Assembly (NCBI GenBank): GCA_048549915.1
Contig: JBLYYE010000016.1
Coordinates: 1-64,000, forward strand
Direction: 5' to 3'
Length of the DNA: 64,000 nt
DNA from: LSUCC0057 sp048549915
GTDB lineage: Bacteria; Pseudomonadota; Gammaproteobacteria; Pseudomonadales; Porticoccaceae
Both the position numbers and the translations under genes were made by a program. Shown here one piece after another: positions 17,475-24,972 of this stretch; position 1 is the first letter of the stretch, and each line of letters starts with the position of its first letter. Under the pieces are notes generated by a model, which saw nothing but the letters and a program-made list of their open reading frames with translations, did not search any database and had not been told where the DNA came from.

Positions 17475-18758
17475 ATGAATGTTTTAATCATTGGCTCGGG
17501 CGGTCGCGAACACGCGCTGGCCTGGAAAGCAGCACAGAGCGCACAGGTCGAGCAAGTTTTTGTCGCCCCCGGCAATGCCGGTAGCGGCGCTGAGGCATCG
17601 GTGAGCAATATAGATATTGCCGTCGACGATTTTTCTGGGCTGGCAGAATTCGCCATCGCCAATCAGGTGGGACTGACGATAGTTGGCCCAGAGCAACCCT
17701 TGGTGGAGGGCGTCGTCGATTATTTTGAAGAGCGCGGCCTGAAGATATTTGGCCCCAGCGCGGCAGCAGCACAACTTGAGGGTTCTAAAGCCTTCACCAA
17801 AGATTTTCTCGCCCGCCATCAGATCCCAACCGCGTTTTATGGCAACTTTACCGAGCTTGAACCCGCACTCGCCTATCTACGCGAGCACGGCGCGCCGATC
17901 GTAGTTAAAGCCGATGGCTTAGCGGCCGGCAAAGGGGTGATTGTTGCCATGACGCTCGACGAGGCCGAAGCGGCCGTGCGCGACATGCTCGCCGGCAACG
18001 CCTTTGGCGAAGCTGGCCACCGCGTTGTCATCGAGGAATTTCTCGACGGCGAGGAGGCGAGCTTTATAGTTATGGTCGATGGTCAGCAGCTGCTGCCAAT
18101 GGCCACTAGCCAAGATCACAAACGCGTCGGCGAAGCAGACAGCGGCCCCAATACCGGCGGCATGGGGGCTTACAGCCCCGCCCCGGTGGTCAGCGATGAA
18201 ATTTACCAGCGCATTCTCAGCGAAGTCATCGAACCGACTGTCGCCGGCATGCAAGCCGAGGGCAATCGCTATCGCGGTTTTCTCTACGCTGGTTTAATGA
18301 TCATGGCCGACGGCACCCCTAAAGTGATTGAGTATAACTGTCGGTTTGGCGACCCCGAAACCCAGCCGATCCTAATGCGCTTGCAATCCGATCTGGTCGA
18401 ACACTGCCTGGCTGCGATCGACGGCTCTCTAGATCTGCAACAAGCCAAGTGGGATCCGCGCCCCGCGGTCGGCGTCGTCCTAGCGGCTGGCGGCTACCCT
18501 GGAGCATACGCCAAAGGCGCTGTTATTAAAGGTCTCGACAAAAGTGCACCGGCAGACAGCAAGATTTTCCACGCCGGCACCACTCTCAAGGACGGCCATG
18601 TTGTCACTAGCGGTGGTCGAGTACTCTGCTCTACCGCCCTGGGCGACACCATCGCAGCGGCTCAACAGCAAGCCTACCGCCTCGCTGAGCAAATCGATTG
18701 GCAGGGAATGTTCTACCGTTCGGATATTGGCTGGCGCGCCATCGCCCGCGAAGGCTAG
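17475..18758 (+). CDS. purD: Phosphoribosylamine-glycine ligase
   Basis: ATP-grasp ligase of purine synthesis that joins glycine to phosphoribosylamine. MNVLIIGSGGREHALAWK starts the protein; GPNTGGMGAYSPAP and EYNCRFGDPETQ are family signatures. The ATG at 17475 gives 427 residues (E. coli 429); the open frame extends upstream into purH but without support. The end is 3 bases from the convergent MBL-fold gene. Confidence 0.97.
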   Translation: MNVLIIGSGGREHALAWKAAQSAQVEQVFVAPGNAGSGAEASVSNIDIAVDDFSGLAEFAIANQVGLTIVGPEQPLVEGVVDYFEERGLKIFGPSAAAAQLEGSKAFTKDFLARHQIPTAFYGNFTELEPALAYLREHGAPIVVKADGLAAGKGVIVAMTLDEAEAAVRDMLAGNAFGEAGHRVVIEEFLDGEEASFIVMVDGQQLLPMATSQDHKRVGEADSGPNTGGMGAYSPAPVVSDEIYQRILSEVIEPTVAGMQAEGNRYRGFLYAGLMIMADGTPKVIEYNCRFGDPETQPILMRLQSDLVEHCLAAIDGSLDLQQAKWDPRPAVGVVLAAGGYPGAYAKGAVIKGLDKSAPADSKIFHAGTTLKDGHVVTSGGRVLCSTALGDTIAAAQQQAYRLAEQIDWQGMFYRSDIGWRAIAREG

Positions 18759-18761
18759 CAG

Positions 18762-19730
18762 CTAACGCGCGCGGCGCTCGAGCCAGACATCGAGCCCCTG
18801 CGCGTTGAGGTTGATATCCATCGCCAATAGCGCCAGCACTGCCTCGCCATCTAAGTCGGGGCGCTGTTGGGCGATTTGCTCGCCAAAATACTTTTGTAGG
18901 GCTTGCTCTAACGCAGCACAGCGCTGTTCGCCGGCGGGCAGATCTGCGTGCTGTTCGGCAATTTCACAACTGGCCACTATCTGCTCGCAGAGCAGCTCTG
19001 CGCAGCGCTCCACATCGGTGACGGCACCGTAGTGGGTCAGCAAAATCCGCTGCGGCGAATTGGCCGCCAGCAAGCGCACCGAGGTGATGAGTTTTTGTGG
19101 ATCAAACTGTACCGGTGTCGTGGTGGTTATCAGGTAGTCCGGCGCCTCGGGGGTTGCCGCAAATTCTGGGTAGCGAAGGCCGAACACATCGCCACTGAAC
19201 CAGCTGCCTGTGCACTCATCCCAGATGCAAAAATGGTGGTTGGCGTGACCGGGCGTATCAAAAAATTGCAGCGTTCGGCTGCCCAATAACAGAACCTCCC
19301 CATCTGCGGGACTGATCACTCGCTCTGCAGCTACCGGCACTATCTCGCCGTAGTGACTGTTAAAAGTCTCATCGCCATAGACCGCGCGGGCACCTGCCTC
19401 CAACTTAGAGGGGTCAATCATGTGCCGTGCACCGTTGCTGTGCACCACTAATTGTGCGCGCTTAAAGAGCGCCATCATAACGCCGGCGCCGCCGGCGTGA
19501 TCGAGATGCACATGGGTCGGTATCACATAGCGAATCTGCTCTGCAGAGATCCCATTTTGGATTAGATAGTCGCTTAGCTGCGCCACACTGTAGCGTGTGC
19601 CGCACTCAATCACCGCGTATTCGCCGTCGCTCTCGATGAGATAGAAACAGGCCAAGCCCTCTCGAACGTAACCTGTGTCCAGGCACATAATGCCCTCGGC
19701 CACCTCTGTTACTGGCAATCTTTTAGTCAT
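18762..19730 (-). CDS. MBL-fold metallo-hydrolase
   Basis: Metallo-beta-lactamase-fold protein of 322 residues. The metal-binding motif THVHLDHAGG lies near residue 80, with further ligands in DTPGHANHHF and the late LLTHYG. No secretion signal is seen, so it should be cytoplasmic. A C-terminal helical extension follows the hydrolase domain. The substrate cannot be told; the fold covers glyoxalase II-like and lactonase-like enzymes. The start at 19730 is preceded by a near-ideal binding site (ggaggg). Its neighbours purD and coq7 do not suggest a role. Confidence 0.8.
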   Translation of the reverse strand: MTKRLPVTEVAEGIMCLDTGYVREGLACFYLIESDGEYAVIECGTRYSVAQLSDYLIQNGISAEQIRYVIPTHVHLDHAGGAGVMMALFKRAQLVVHSNGARHMIDPSKLEAGARAVYGDETFNSHYGEIVPVAAERVISPADGEVLLLGSRTLQFFDTPGHANHHFCIWDECTGSWFSGDVFGLRYPEFAATPEAPDYLITTTTPVQFDPQKLITSVRLLAANSPQRILLTHYGAVTDVERCAELLCEQIVASCEIAEQHADLPAGEQRCAALEQALQKYFGEQIAQQRPDLDGEAVLALLAMDINLNAQGLDVWLERRAR

Positions 19731-19827
19731 CTTCCCTCCGCTGCTTCGACAATACAATTTTTGGCTTTAAACGTTGTTCGATTATTATGTAAGATTAGCT
19801 TCCCAGTTTACAGCCGAGGCACAGGCC

Positions 19828-20472
19828 ATGCAGCACCGTCAACTCACAGCTATCGATCGATTTATTGCCGCAGCCGATCACGCTCTGCGCACAGTTGCGG
19901 CTAGTGCACCGCAACCTCAGCGTTCAAATCCGGCAGAAGACGTCGAAGGTGACGCATTGACTCCAGCGCAACAACAACACGCTGCCGGTCTGATGCGCGT
20001 CAACCACACCGGTGAAGTCTGTGCACAAGCGCTGTATCAGGGTCAGGCGGCAACGGCAAAGTTGCAAACAGTGCGCGCCGATATGGAGCAAGCCGCTCGC
20101 GAAGAGATCGATCATCTGGCTTGGTGCGAACAGCGACTCGAGGAGTTAAATAGCCGACCCAGCGTGCTGAATCCGGTTTGGTACGGGCTCTCTTTCGCTA
20201 TGGGTGCTGGCGCCGGTTTAATCAGCGACAAGCTCAGCCTGGGGTTTGTGGCGGCGACCGAGCAGCAAGTCTGCCAACATCTCGAAGAGCACCTCCGCCA
20301 ACTGCCCGAGGGCGATCAGCGCAGCCGCAGTATTGTCTCAGCCATGCTTAAAGATGAGGCCCACCATGCTGAGAATGCCATTAAAGCGGGTGGAGTGAAG
20401 TTTCCCGCTCCGGTTCTGCGCGGCATGAGTGCGCTCTCGCAAGTAATGACGCGCACCAGCTACCGGATCTAA
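19828..20472 (+). CDS. coq7: Ubiquinone 5,6-hydroxylating monooxygenase Coq7
   Basis: Di-iron hydroxylase that adds the last hydroxyl group to the ubiquinone ring. Iron ligands sit in MRVNHTGEVCAQALYQGQ and EEIDHLAWCEQRL (ExxH), and again in EEHLRQLP and DEAHHAENA. The start at 19828 gives 214 residues and an N-terminus (LTAIDRFIAAAD) that aligns with Pseudomonas Coq7. The longer frame would use a TTG at 19774. Convergent with the LysR gene. Confidence 0.95.
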   Translation: MQHRQLTAIDRFIAAADHALRTVAASAPQPQRSNPAEDVEGDALTPAQQQHAAGLMRVNHTGEVCAQALYQGQAATAKLQTVRADMEQAAREEIDHLAWCEQRLEELNSRPSVLNPVWYGLSFAMGAGAGLISDKLSLGFVAATEQQVCQHLEEHLRQLPEGDQRSRSIVSAMLKDEAHHAENAIKAGGVKFPAPVLRGMSALSQVMTRTSYRI

Positions 20473-20479
20473 GTGCTCA

Positions 20480-21445
20480 CTACCACGGCTTAGCCAATTC
20501 GCGATCCATATCGTGCACCGACTCTATAAGAATATCAGCTAGCCAACTGTGTACCGCCGAGTGGCTAGTGCGCCGATGCTGAACTAATACAAAAGGGATA
20601 TTCCCTTGGTGTGGCAGGTCCGAGGGGAATGGACGCTGGGCGATATCAAAAAACTCCCGCTCAGTGCTGAGACCGTACTGGGTCGCCACCATCAAGGCAT
20701 CGGACCGCTGCACAGTCTCCATCGCTGTCATTAACTGATTGGTCACTAATGCCTTGCGCCGCTTGAGCCCCATCTCCGCCAAAGTGCGGTCAAACCGCGC
20801 GCTGGTACTGGCGCTAACTCGCTTGGCAATCAGCAGATAGTACTGCACAAACGGGTAGGCGAGGATATCGGCTAGGCTCAGTTCGGACTGGCTGGCCAGC
20901 GGGTGACCACTGCGCATCCAAATAGCAGGGGTTACTTGGGTAAGAGGCTGCGTCTGTAGCTCTTCGCCAAAATCGCGATCCAAGTCGATAGCAAAATCAA
21001 GTACGCCCTGAGCGAGCTCTTGCTCTACGCTGGAATCTGTATCGCTGGAGAGCGAGAGCGTCAAACCGGGGGCCATCGTCGACATACGCCGGGTGATATG
21101 TGGCGCGAGTTCAAACGCAAAAAACTCCGGAATAGCCACCGATATTTCGCCCTCATAGGTGGCCGGATCAAACTCTTCGCGGGCAATAATGGCCAAGATG
21201 CCATCCAGCAATTTAGGCAGATGCAAAGCCAACTCTTCCGCTCGCGGCGTAGCCACCAAGACATTGCCGCGGCGGGTAAAGAGGGGGTCATCGAGCTGAT
21301 CGCGCAGACGCTGTAAAATCCGGCTCATCGCTGGCTGGGTAACAAACAGGCGCTCCGCTGCGCGCGTCACACTGCGCTCTTCGAGCAGGGCTTGCAGCGC
21401 CACCAGTAAATTTAAATCTAACCGCGAAAGTTTCTGTAAGTTCAT
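20480..21445 (-). CDS. LysR-family transcriptional regulator
   Basis: The 321-residue protein has an N-terminal winged helix-turn-helix (LDLNLLVALQALLEERSVTRAAERLFVTQPAMSRILQRLRD, residues 9-49) and a LysR substrate-binding domain of the NodD/NahR/LeuO subgroup type (FAFELAPHITRRM, PFVQYYLL). The gene is divergent from a small ORF at 21636; LysR regulators often control the divergent neighbour. The effector is unknown. A gtgga-type binding site precedes the ATG. Confidence 0.88.
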   Translation of the reverse strand: MNLQKLSRLDLNLLVALQALLEERSVTRAAERLFVTQPAMSRILQRLRDQLDDPLFTRRGNVLVATPRAEELALHLPKLLDGILAIIAREEFDPATYEGEISVAIPEFFAFELAPHITRRMSTMAPGLTLSLSSDTDSSVEQELAQGVLDFAIDLDRDFGEELQTQPLTQVTPAIWMRSGHPLASQSELSLADILAYPFVQYYLLIAKRVSASTSARFDRTLAEMGLKRRKALVTNQLMTAMETVQRSDALMVATQYGLSTEREFFDIAQRPFPSDLPHQGNIPFVLVQHRRTSHSAVHSWLADILIESVHDMDRELAKPW

Positions 21446-21491
21446 TGGTCCACCACAACTGGCTCATCGCCATACCATAATTTCATGTTAA

Positions 21492-21520
21492 TTATCAAAA
21501 CAATGCATTAGAATTATACC
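21492..21520 (+). promoter_or_regulatory. Predicted promoter of the 46-codon ORF
   Basis: TTATCA (21492-21497) and TATACC (21515-21520) are 17 bases apart. The palindrome aatgcatt (21502-21509) lies exactly in the spacer. This lies in the LysR divergent region, 116 bases ahead of the small ORF. Confidence 0.4.
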
Positions 21521-21521
21521 G
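21502..21521 (+). repeat. Duplicated promoter-like element, copy 1
   Basis: The 20-mer aatgcattagaattataccg recurs as aatgcattggatagataccg at 21793-21812 (16 of 20 identical, same orientation). Each copy has the palindrome aatgcatt followed by an ATACCG that lies where a -10 box would be. Copy 1 is ahead of the small ORF. Confidence 0.6.
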
Positions 21522-21635
21522 TTCTCATCTCTAAAGTAGCAACTATTGAAACGGGAGCAACAACGCACCCAGAGCTGAACCGCAACGTTACTATCGACGC
21601 CAAGGAAGTCAGCTCACTATGTGAGGAGAAAGACC

Positions 21636-21776
21636 ATGGCTTTAGTCTATATTATGATGAGTTTTGCAGGTTTAACTGGCGCCGCAATCGCCCGCGATGA
21701 GTTAGCTAAGTCACGCCACACCGGCTCAGTGCGCAGCGCCGCCAACGACAGCGAAATAACTCATAACGCAGCGTAA
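21636..21776 (+). CDS. Small ORF of 46 codons, unknown function
   Basis: The ORF starts at an ATG with a strong binding site (gaggag, 9 bases upstream). The product begins with a hydrophobic segment (MALVYIMMSFAGLTGAAIA, residues 1-19) that could insert in the membrane. A short charged polar tail follows (RDELAKSRHTGS, ending SEITHNAA). I do not recognise a family. It is divergent from the LysR gene, has its own predicted promoter, and is followed by a second copy of the same promoter-like element. Support for translation is the binding site and the signal-anchor-like composition only. Confidence 0.5.
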   Translation: MALVYIMMSFAGLTGAAIARDELAKSRHTGSVRSAANDSEITHNAA

Positions 21777-21792
21777 TGAACAAAATGCAACT

Positions 21793-21812
21793 AATGCATT
21801 GGATAGATACCG
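21793..21812 (+). repeat. Duplicated promoter-like element, copy 2
   Basis: Second copy of the 20-mer described at 21502-21521. It starts 16 bases after the stop codon of the small ORF and would drive the region that ends at the terminator at 21918-21943. It lacks an evident -35 box, unlike copy 1. Confidence 0.55.
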
Positions 21813-21817
21813 CAAGA

Positions 21818-21943
21818 TTAACTACTATACTTGCAGATTGATTGAATTGATTTGTTGATAGAGACTTTCTCTGTCAAACCCCTACCCCTCCCTTGTGATC
21901 CTTCCAAGGACTTTTTAAGGAGCCTCCCAGGCTCCTTTTTTTT
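21818..21943 (+). ncRNA. Candidate small RNA with C-rich loop region and intrinsic terminator
   Basis: No good ORF lies here. A 10-bp hairpin (ttgatagaga, loop ctt, tctctgtcaa; 21855-21877) is followed by an unpaired C-rich stretch (ccccta cccctccc, 21879-21892) that could pair with Shine-Dalgarno sequences. A strong intrinsic terminator closes it. The 5' end is assumed from the promoter-like copy at 21793-21812; a second -10-like TATACT at 21826-21831 would start it about 20 bases later. It could instead be the 3' UTR of the small ORF. Confidence 0.45.
21918..21943 (+). terminator. Intrinsic terminator
   Basis: An 8-bp perfect stem (aggagcct / aggctcct, loop ccc) is followed by a run of eight T. 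The T run is on the + strand, so it ends transcripts coming from the small ORF or sRNA and not the OsmC gene. Confidence 0.9.
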
Positions 21944-21976
21944 ATCTAAAATTTATCGCCTTTAACCTTTAATGGT

Positions 21977-22396
21977 TTAGGCTTCTAGCACCTCAAAGTC
22001 GTGGGTAATTTCTACACCAGCTGAACCCAGCATAATTGAGGCTGAGCAGTATTTCTCTGCCGAAAGCTCTACTGCGCGACGCACTTGGCTCTCTTTGAGA
22101 GCGACTCCGGTTACGACAAAATAAAGGTGTATTTTAGTAAATACCGACGGCACCGCATCGGCGCGTTCAGCGCTCATCTCGACGCGACAATCTGTCACTT
22201 TTTGTCGCGACTTCTCAAGCATAGCCATGACATCAAACGAAGAGCAGCCGCCGACACCCAGCAGTAACATCTCCATAGGGCGCACACCGAGGTTGCGACC
22301 ACCCAAGTCGGGCGGCCCGTCCATAACCACACTGTGACCGCTGCCTGACTCGCCCAAAAACATACGTCCATCGACCCATTTTACGGTTGCTTGCAT
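21977..22396 (-). CDS. OsmC-family protein (YhfA-like)
   Basis: The 139-residue protein belongs to the OsmC/Ohr fold, with the two redox cysteines in GVGGCSSFDV (about residue 51) and AEKYCSAS (about 117). The form and length are those of E. coli YhfA rather than Ohr. OsmC proteins reduce organic hydroperoxides, but the YhfA branch is not well defined. In Pseudomonas the orthologous gene sits next to vfr and near trpC; here it directly follows trpC by 21 bases on the same strand, and vfr is absent. Confidence 0.88.
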   Translation of the reverse strand: MQATVKWVDGRMFLGESGSGHSVVMDGPPDLGGRNLGVRPMEMLLLGVGGCSSFDVMAMLEKSRQKVTDCRVEMSAERADAVPSVFTKIHLYFVVTGVALKESQVRRAVELSAEKYCSASIMLGSAGVEITHDFEVLEA

Positions 22397-22417
22397 AGCT
22401 ACTGCCTCGCTCTTATT

Positions 22418-23236
22418 TTAGTTAAACAGCTCAACCAAGCGCTGGCCTGGCTCGGCATGGCGCATCAGCGCCTCGCCCACCAAGAATGCATTGACATCGT
22501 GACCGCGCATGGCGGCAACATCGTCACTGGTATGGATACCACTCTCGGTGACCACAATCCTGTCCGCGGGGATTTTCGCCAATAACTGATAAGTGTTATC
22601 CAGCGAAGTCTCAAACGTATGTAAATTGCGGTTGTTGATACCCAGCAGTGGGTTGTCAATGCGCAGCGCGCGGTCGAGCTCTTGTTCGCCGTGCACTTCG
22701 ATCAAGACATCCATACCCAGCTCTACAGCCAGCGCGTGAAATTCCGCCAGTTGGGCGTCGCTCAGTGCTGCAACGATCAGCAAAACAGCATCTGCGCCCA
22801 GCGCTCTAGCCTCAATTACCTGATAACTATCAACGATAAAATCCTTGCGAATAACCGGCAGCGAGGTGGCCGCACGCGCGCGCTGCAAATAATCGTCGCT
22901 GCCCTGAAAAAAGTCGATATCGGTCAATACCGATAGACAACTGGCCCCGCCGCGCTGATAACTCTGGGCGATAGCGACTGGATCAAAATCCTCGCGGATC
23001 ACCCCTTTACTGGGCGAGGCTTTTTTAACTTCGGCGATGACTGCTGCCCGCCCCTGCTCCAGCGAGCTGCGCATAGAACCGACAAAGCCCCGCGCCGGAT
23101 CAGCTTGTGCCGCGCGTCGACGCAGCTCCTGCTCATCTACTAGAGCTCTGCGTTCAGCGACCTCTTGGTGTTTGCGCGCCAATATTTTGCGCAGCACGGT
23201 GGGGGTGGTATCAGAAACTTCTGGACTGTTGGGCAT
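22418..23236 (-). CDS. trpC: Indole-3-glycerol-phosphate synthase
   Basis: Closes the indole ring of carboxyphenylamino-deoxyribulose phosphate in tryptophan synthesis. A TIM-barrel protein of 272 residues without the fused TrpF domain of E. coli. Motifs are VIAEVKKASPSKGVI with the catalytic Lys, LPVIRKDFIVDSYQV, GINNRNLHTF and VTESGI. It follows trpD by 18 bases. Confidence 0.96.
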   Translation of the reverse strand: MPNSPEVSDTTPTVLRKILARKHQEVAERRALVDEQELRRRAAQADPARGFVGSMRSSLEQGRAAVIAEVKKASPSKGVIREDFDPVAIAQSYQRGGASCLSVLTDIDFFQGSDDYLQRARAATSLPVIRKDFIVDSYQVIEARALGADAVLLIVAALSDAQLAEFHALAVELGMDVLIEVHGEQELDRALRIDNPLLGINNRNLHTFETSLDNTYQLLAKIPADRIVVTESGIHTSDDVAAMRGHDVNAFLVGEALMRHAEPGQRLVELFN

Positions 23237-23254
23237 ATCATTCTCTTTGTGGGA

Positions 23255-24298
23255 TCAATCAGGGCGAGCGGCCTGACATTGAGTAAAAGCGACTAAGTCT
23301 GTGAGTTTGTTCAATGCCAAACCTGTGGCAATAGTATCACTGGCCAGCGCAACGCCCTGCTGTGCAGAGGAGGCTACCCCGGCCACATAGAGAGCCATAC
23401 CTGAGTTCAAGGCGATAATTTCGGCGGCTTTTTGACCGGCCTCGGTGCGACGCTTGCCGAGTGCGTCGCGGATCAGCGCAAGTGACTCATCAGCGCTGTT
23501 GACGATCAGCCCCTCTAACGTTTGCCTCTTTATATTCAAGTCTTCTGGCGTCAGTGTGTATTCACTTATTGCGCCGTTACGCCACTCCGCTACCGCGGTT
23601 GGGGCAGCGAGGCTGATCTCATCTAAGCCATCTTCAGAGTGGACCACAGCCACATGTTCAGCACCCAGTCGCCCGAGAACCTCTGCCATCGGCCGGCAGA
23701 GCGCGGCGGAAAAACAGCCAACCAGCTGTCGTTTGACCCCTGCGGGGTTAGTCATCGGACCGAGAATATTAAAAATTGTGCGCATCCCTAGTTCTTTGCG
23801 CGGACCAATCGCATACTTCATTGCACTGTGGTGAGCTGGGGCAAACATAAAGCCAATACCGAGCTCGTCAACGCAGGCAGCCACATCGGCGCTACTCAAA
23901 TCGATCGCCACACCGGCAGCCTCGAGTAGGTCTGCAGCACCACTTTTGCTGCTTACCGAGCGATTGCCGTGCTTGGCTACACGCCCGCCGGCGGCCGCCA
24001 CCACTAAACTGGAGGCGGTGGAGAGGTTAAACAGATTGGCGCCGTCACCGCCGGTGCCGACGATATCGACAAGGTAATCACCATCCACTGCGACGCCGTT
24101 GACCAGCTCACGCATCACCTCGACCGCACCACAGATCTCGTCGATTGTTTCACCTTTGATGCGCAGCGCCATCAGCAGGGCGCCGATCTGTGCGTCGCTG
24201 GCGCTGCCGCTCATCACCTCACTCATCACTGCGTACATTTCAGCTTGATTGAGATGGCCACCTGCTGCCATGCGATTGAGCGCCTCGACAATAGTCAT
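23255..24298 (-). CDS. trpD: Anthranilate phosphoribosyltransferase
   Basis: Transfers the phosphoribosyl group to anthranilate. The PRPP-binding motifs VGTGGDGANLFNLSTA and KHGNRSVSSKSGAADLLEA are both intact, and GPMTNPAG lies in the C-terminal lobe. It is 347 residues, unfused to TrpG, with a 2-base gap to trpG upstream. Confidence 0.97.
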   Translation of the reverse strand: MTIVEALNRMAAGGHLNQAEMYAVMSEVMSGSASDAQIGALLMALRIKGETIDEICGAVEVMRELVNGVAVDGDYLVDIVGTGGDGANLFNLSTASSLVVAAAGGRVAKHGNRSVSSKSGAADLLEAAGVAIDLSSADVAACVDELGIGFMFAPAHHSAMKYAIGPRKELGMRTIFNILGPMTNPAGVKRQLVGCFSAALCRPMAEVLGRLGAEHVAVVHSEDGLDEISLAAPTAVAEWRNGAISEYTLTPEDLNIKRQTLEGLIVNSADESLALIRDALGKRRTEAGQKAAEIIALNSGMALYVAGVASSAQQGVALASDTIATGLALNKLTDLVAFTQCQAARPD

Positions 24299-24300
24299 TT

Positions 24301-24891
24301 TTATACCCCTGCAGTTTGATCGAGGAAGTTTTTCAACAGCGCATGGCCGTGCTCAGAGAGTATCGACTCGGGATGAAATTGCACCCCTTCGACCGCTAAG
24401 CGGCGATGCTTGAGCCCCATAATCTCATCGACACTACCGTCCTCTCGCTGTGTCCAAGCTGTCACTGCTAAAGATTCTGGCAGAGAATTTTGTGCGACAA
24501 CTAAAGAGTGGTAACGGGTCGCATTAAACGGGTTTGGCAAGCCACTAAAAACGCCTTCACCGGTGTGGTAGATAGGCGATATTTTGCCGTGCATGACTCT
24601 GCCCGCACGCACTACCTCGCCACCGTACACCTGACCGATACTCTGATGGCCGAGACAAATGCCGAGCACTGGAATCTTGCCGGCAAACGCTTCGATGGCT
24701 GCCATAGAGATACCCGCTTGATCCGGGTCACAGGGGCCGGGAGAGATCACCAGATGGTCTGGATCAAGCTCCGCAAGCTCTGCTACCGTAATTTCATCGT
24801 TGCGAAACACCCGCACTTCGGCACCGAGCTCAGCCAGGTATTGGACTACGTTGTAGGTAAACGAGTCATAGTTATCAATCATTACTAGCAT
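24301..24891 (-). CDS. trpG: Anthranilate synthase glutamine amidotransferase subunit
   Basis: Class I glutaminase that feeds ammonia to TrpE. Catalytic Cys is in PVLGICLGHQSIG (about residue 79), and His-Glu in VEGVQFHPES. The start MLVMIDNYDSFTYN is standard. At 196 residues it could equally serve aminodeoxychorismate synthase (PabA), as in bacteria where one glutaminase serves both; location in the trp block supports TrpG. An 81-base gap separates it from trpE. Confidence 0.95.
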   Translation of the reverse strand: MLVMIDNYDSFTYNVVQYLAELGAEVRVFRNDEITVAELAELDPDHLVISPGPCDPDQAGISMAAIEAFAGKIPVLGICLGHQSIGQVYGGEVVRAGRVMHGKISPIYHTGEGVFSGLPNPFNATRYHSLVVAQNSLPESLAVTAWTQREDGSVDEIMGLKHRRLAVEGVQFHPESILSEHGHALLKNFLDQTAGV

Positions 24892-24972
24892 AGGGATTTT
24901 ACCGTCTCTCGAGGCAACATAGAGTGGCCGTTGTTATGCCGCTAGCCGGGTGGGAGCAGACGCGCGCTGCGC

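Noticed and set aside
21446..21976. Remnant of a vfr or speD gene in the LysR-OsmC interval
   Set aside because: No frame in the interval resembles either gene; only the small ORF and RNA-like structure are seen.
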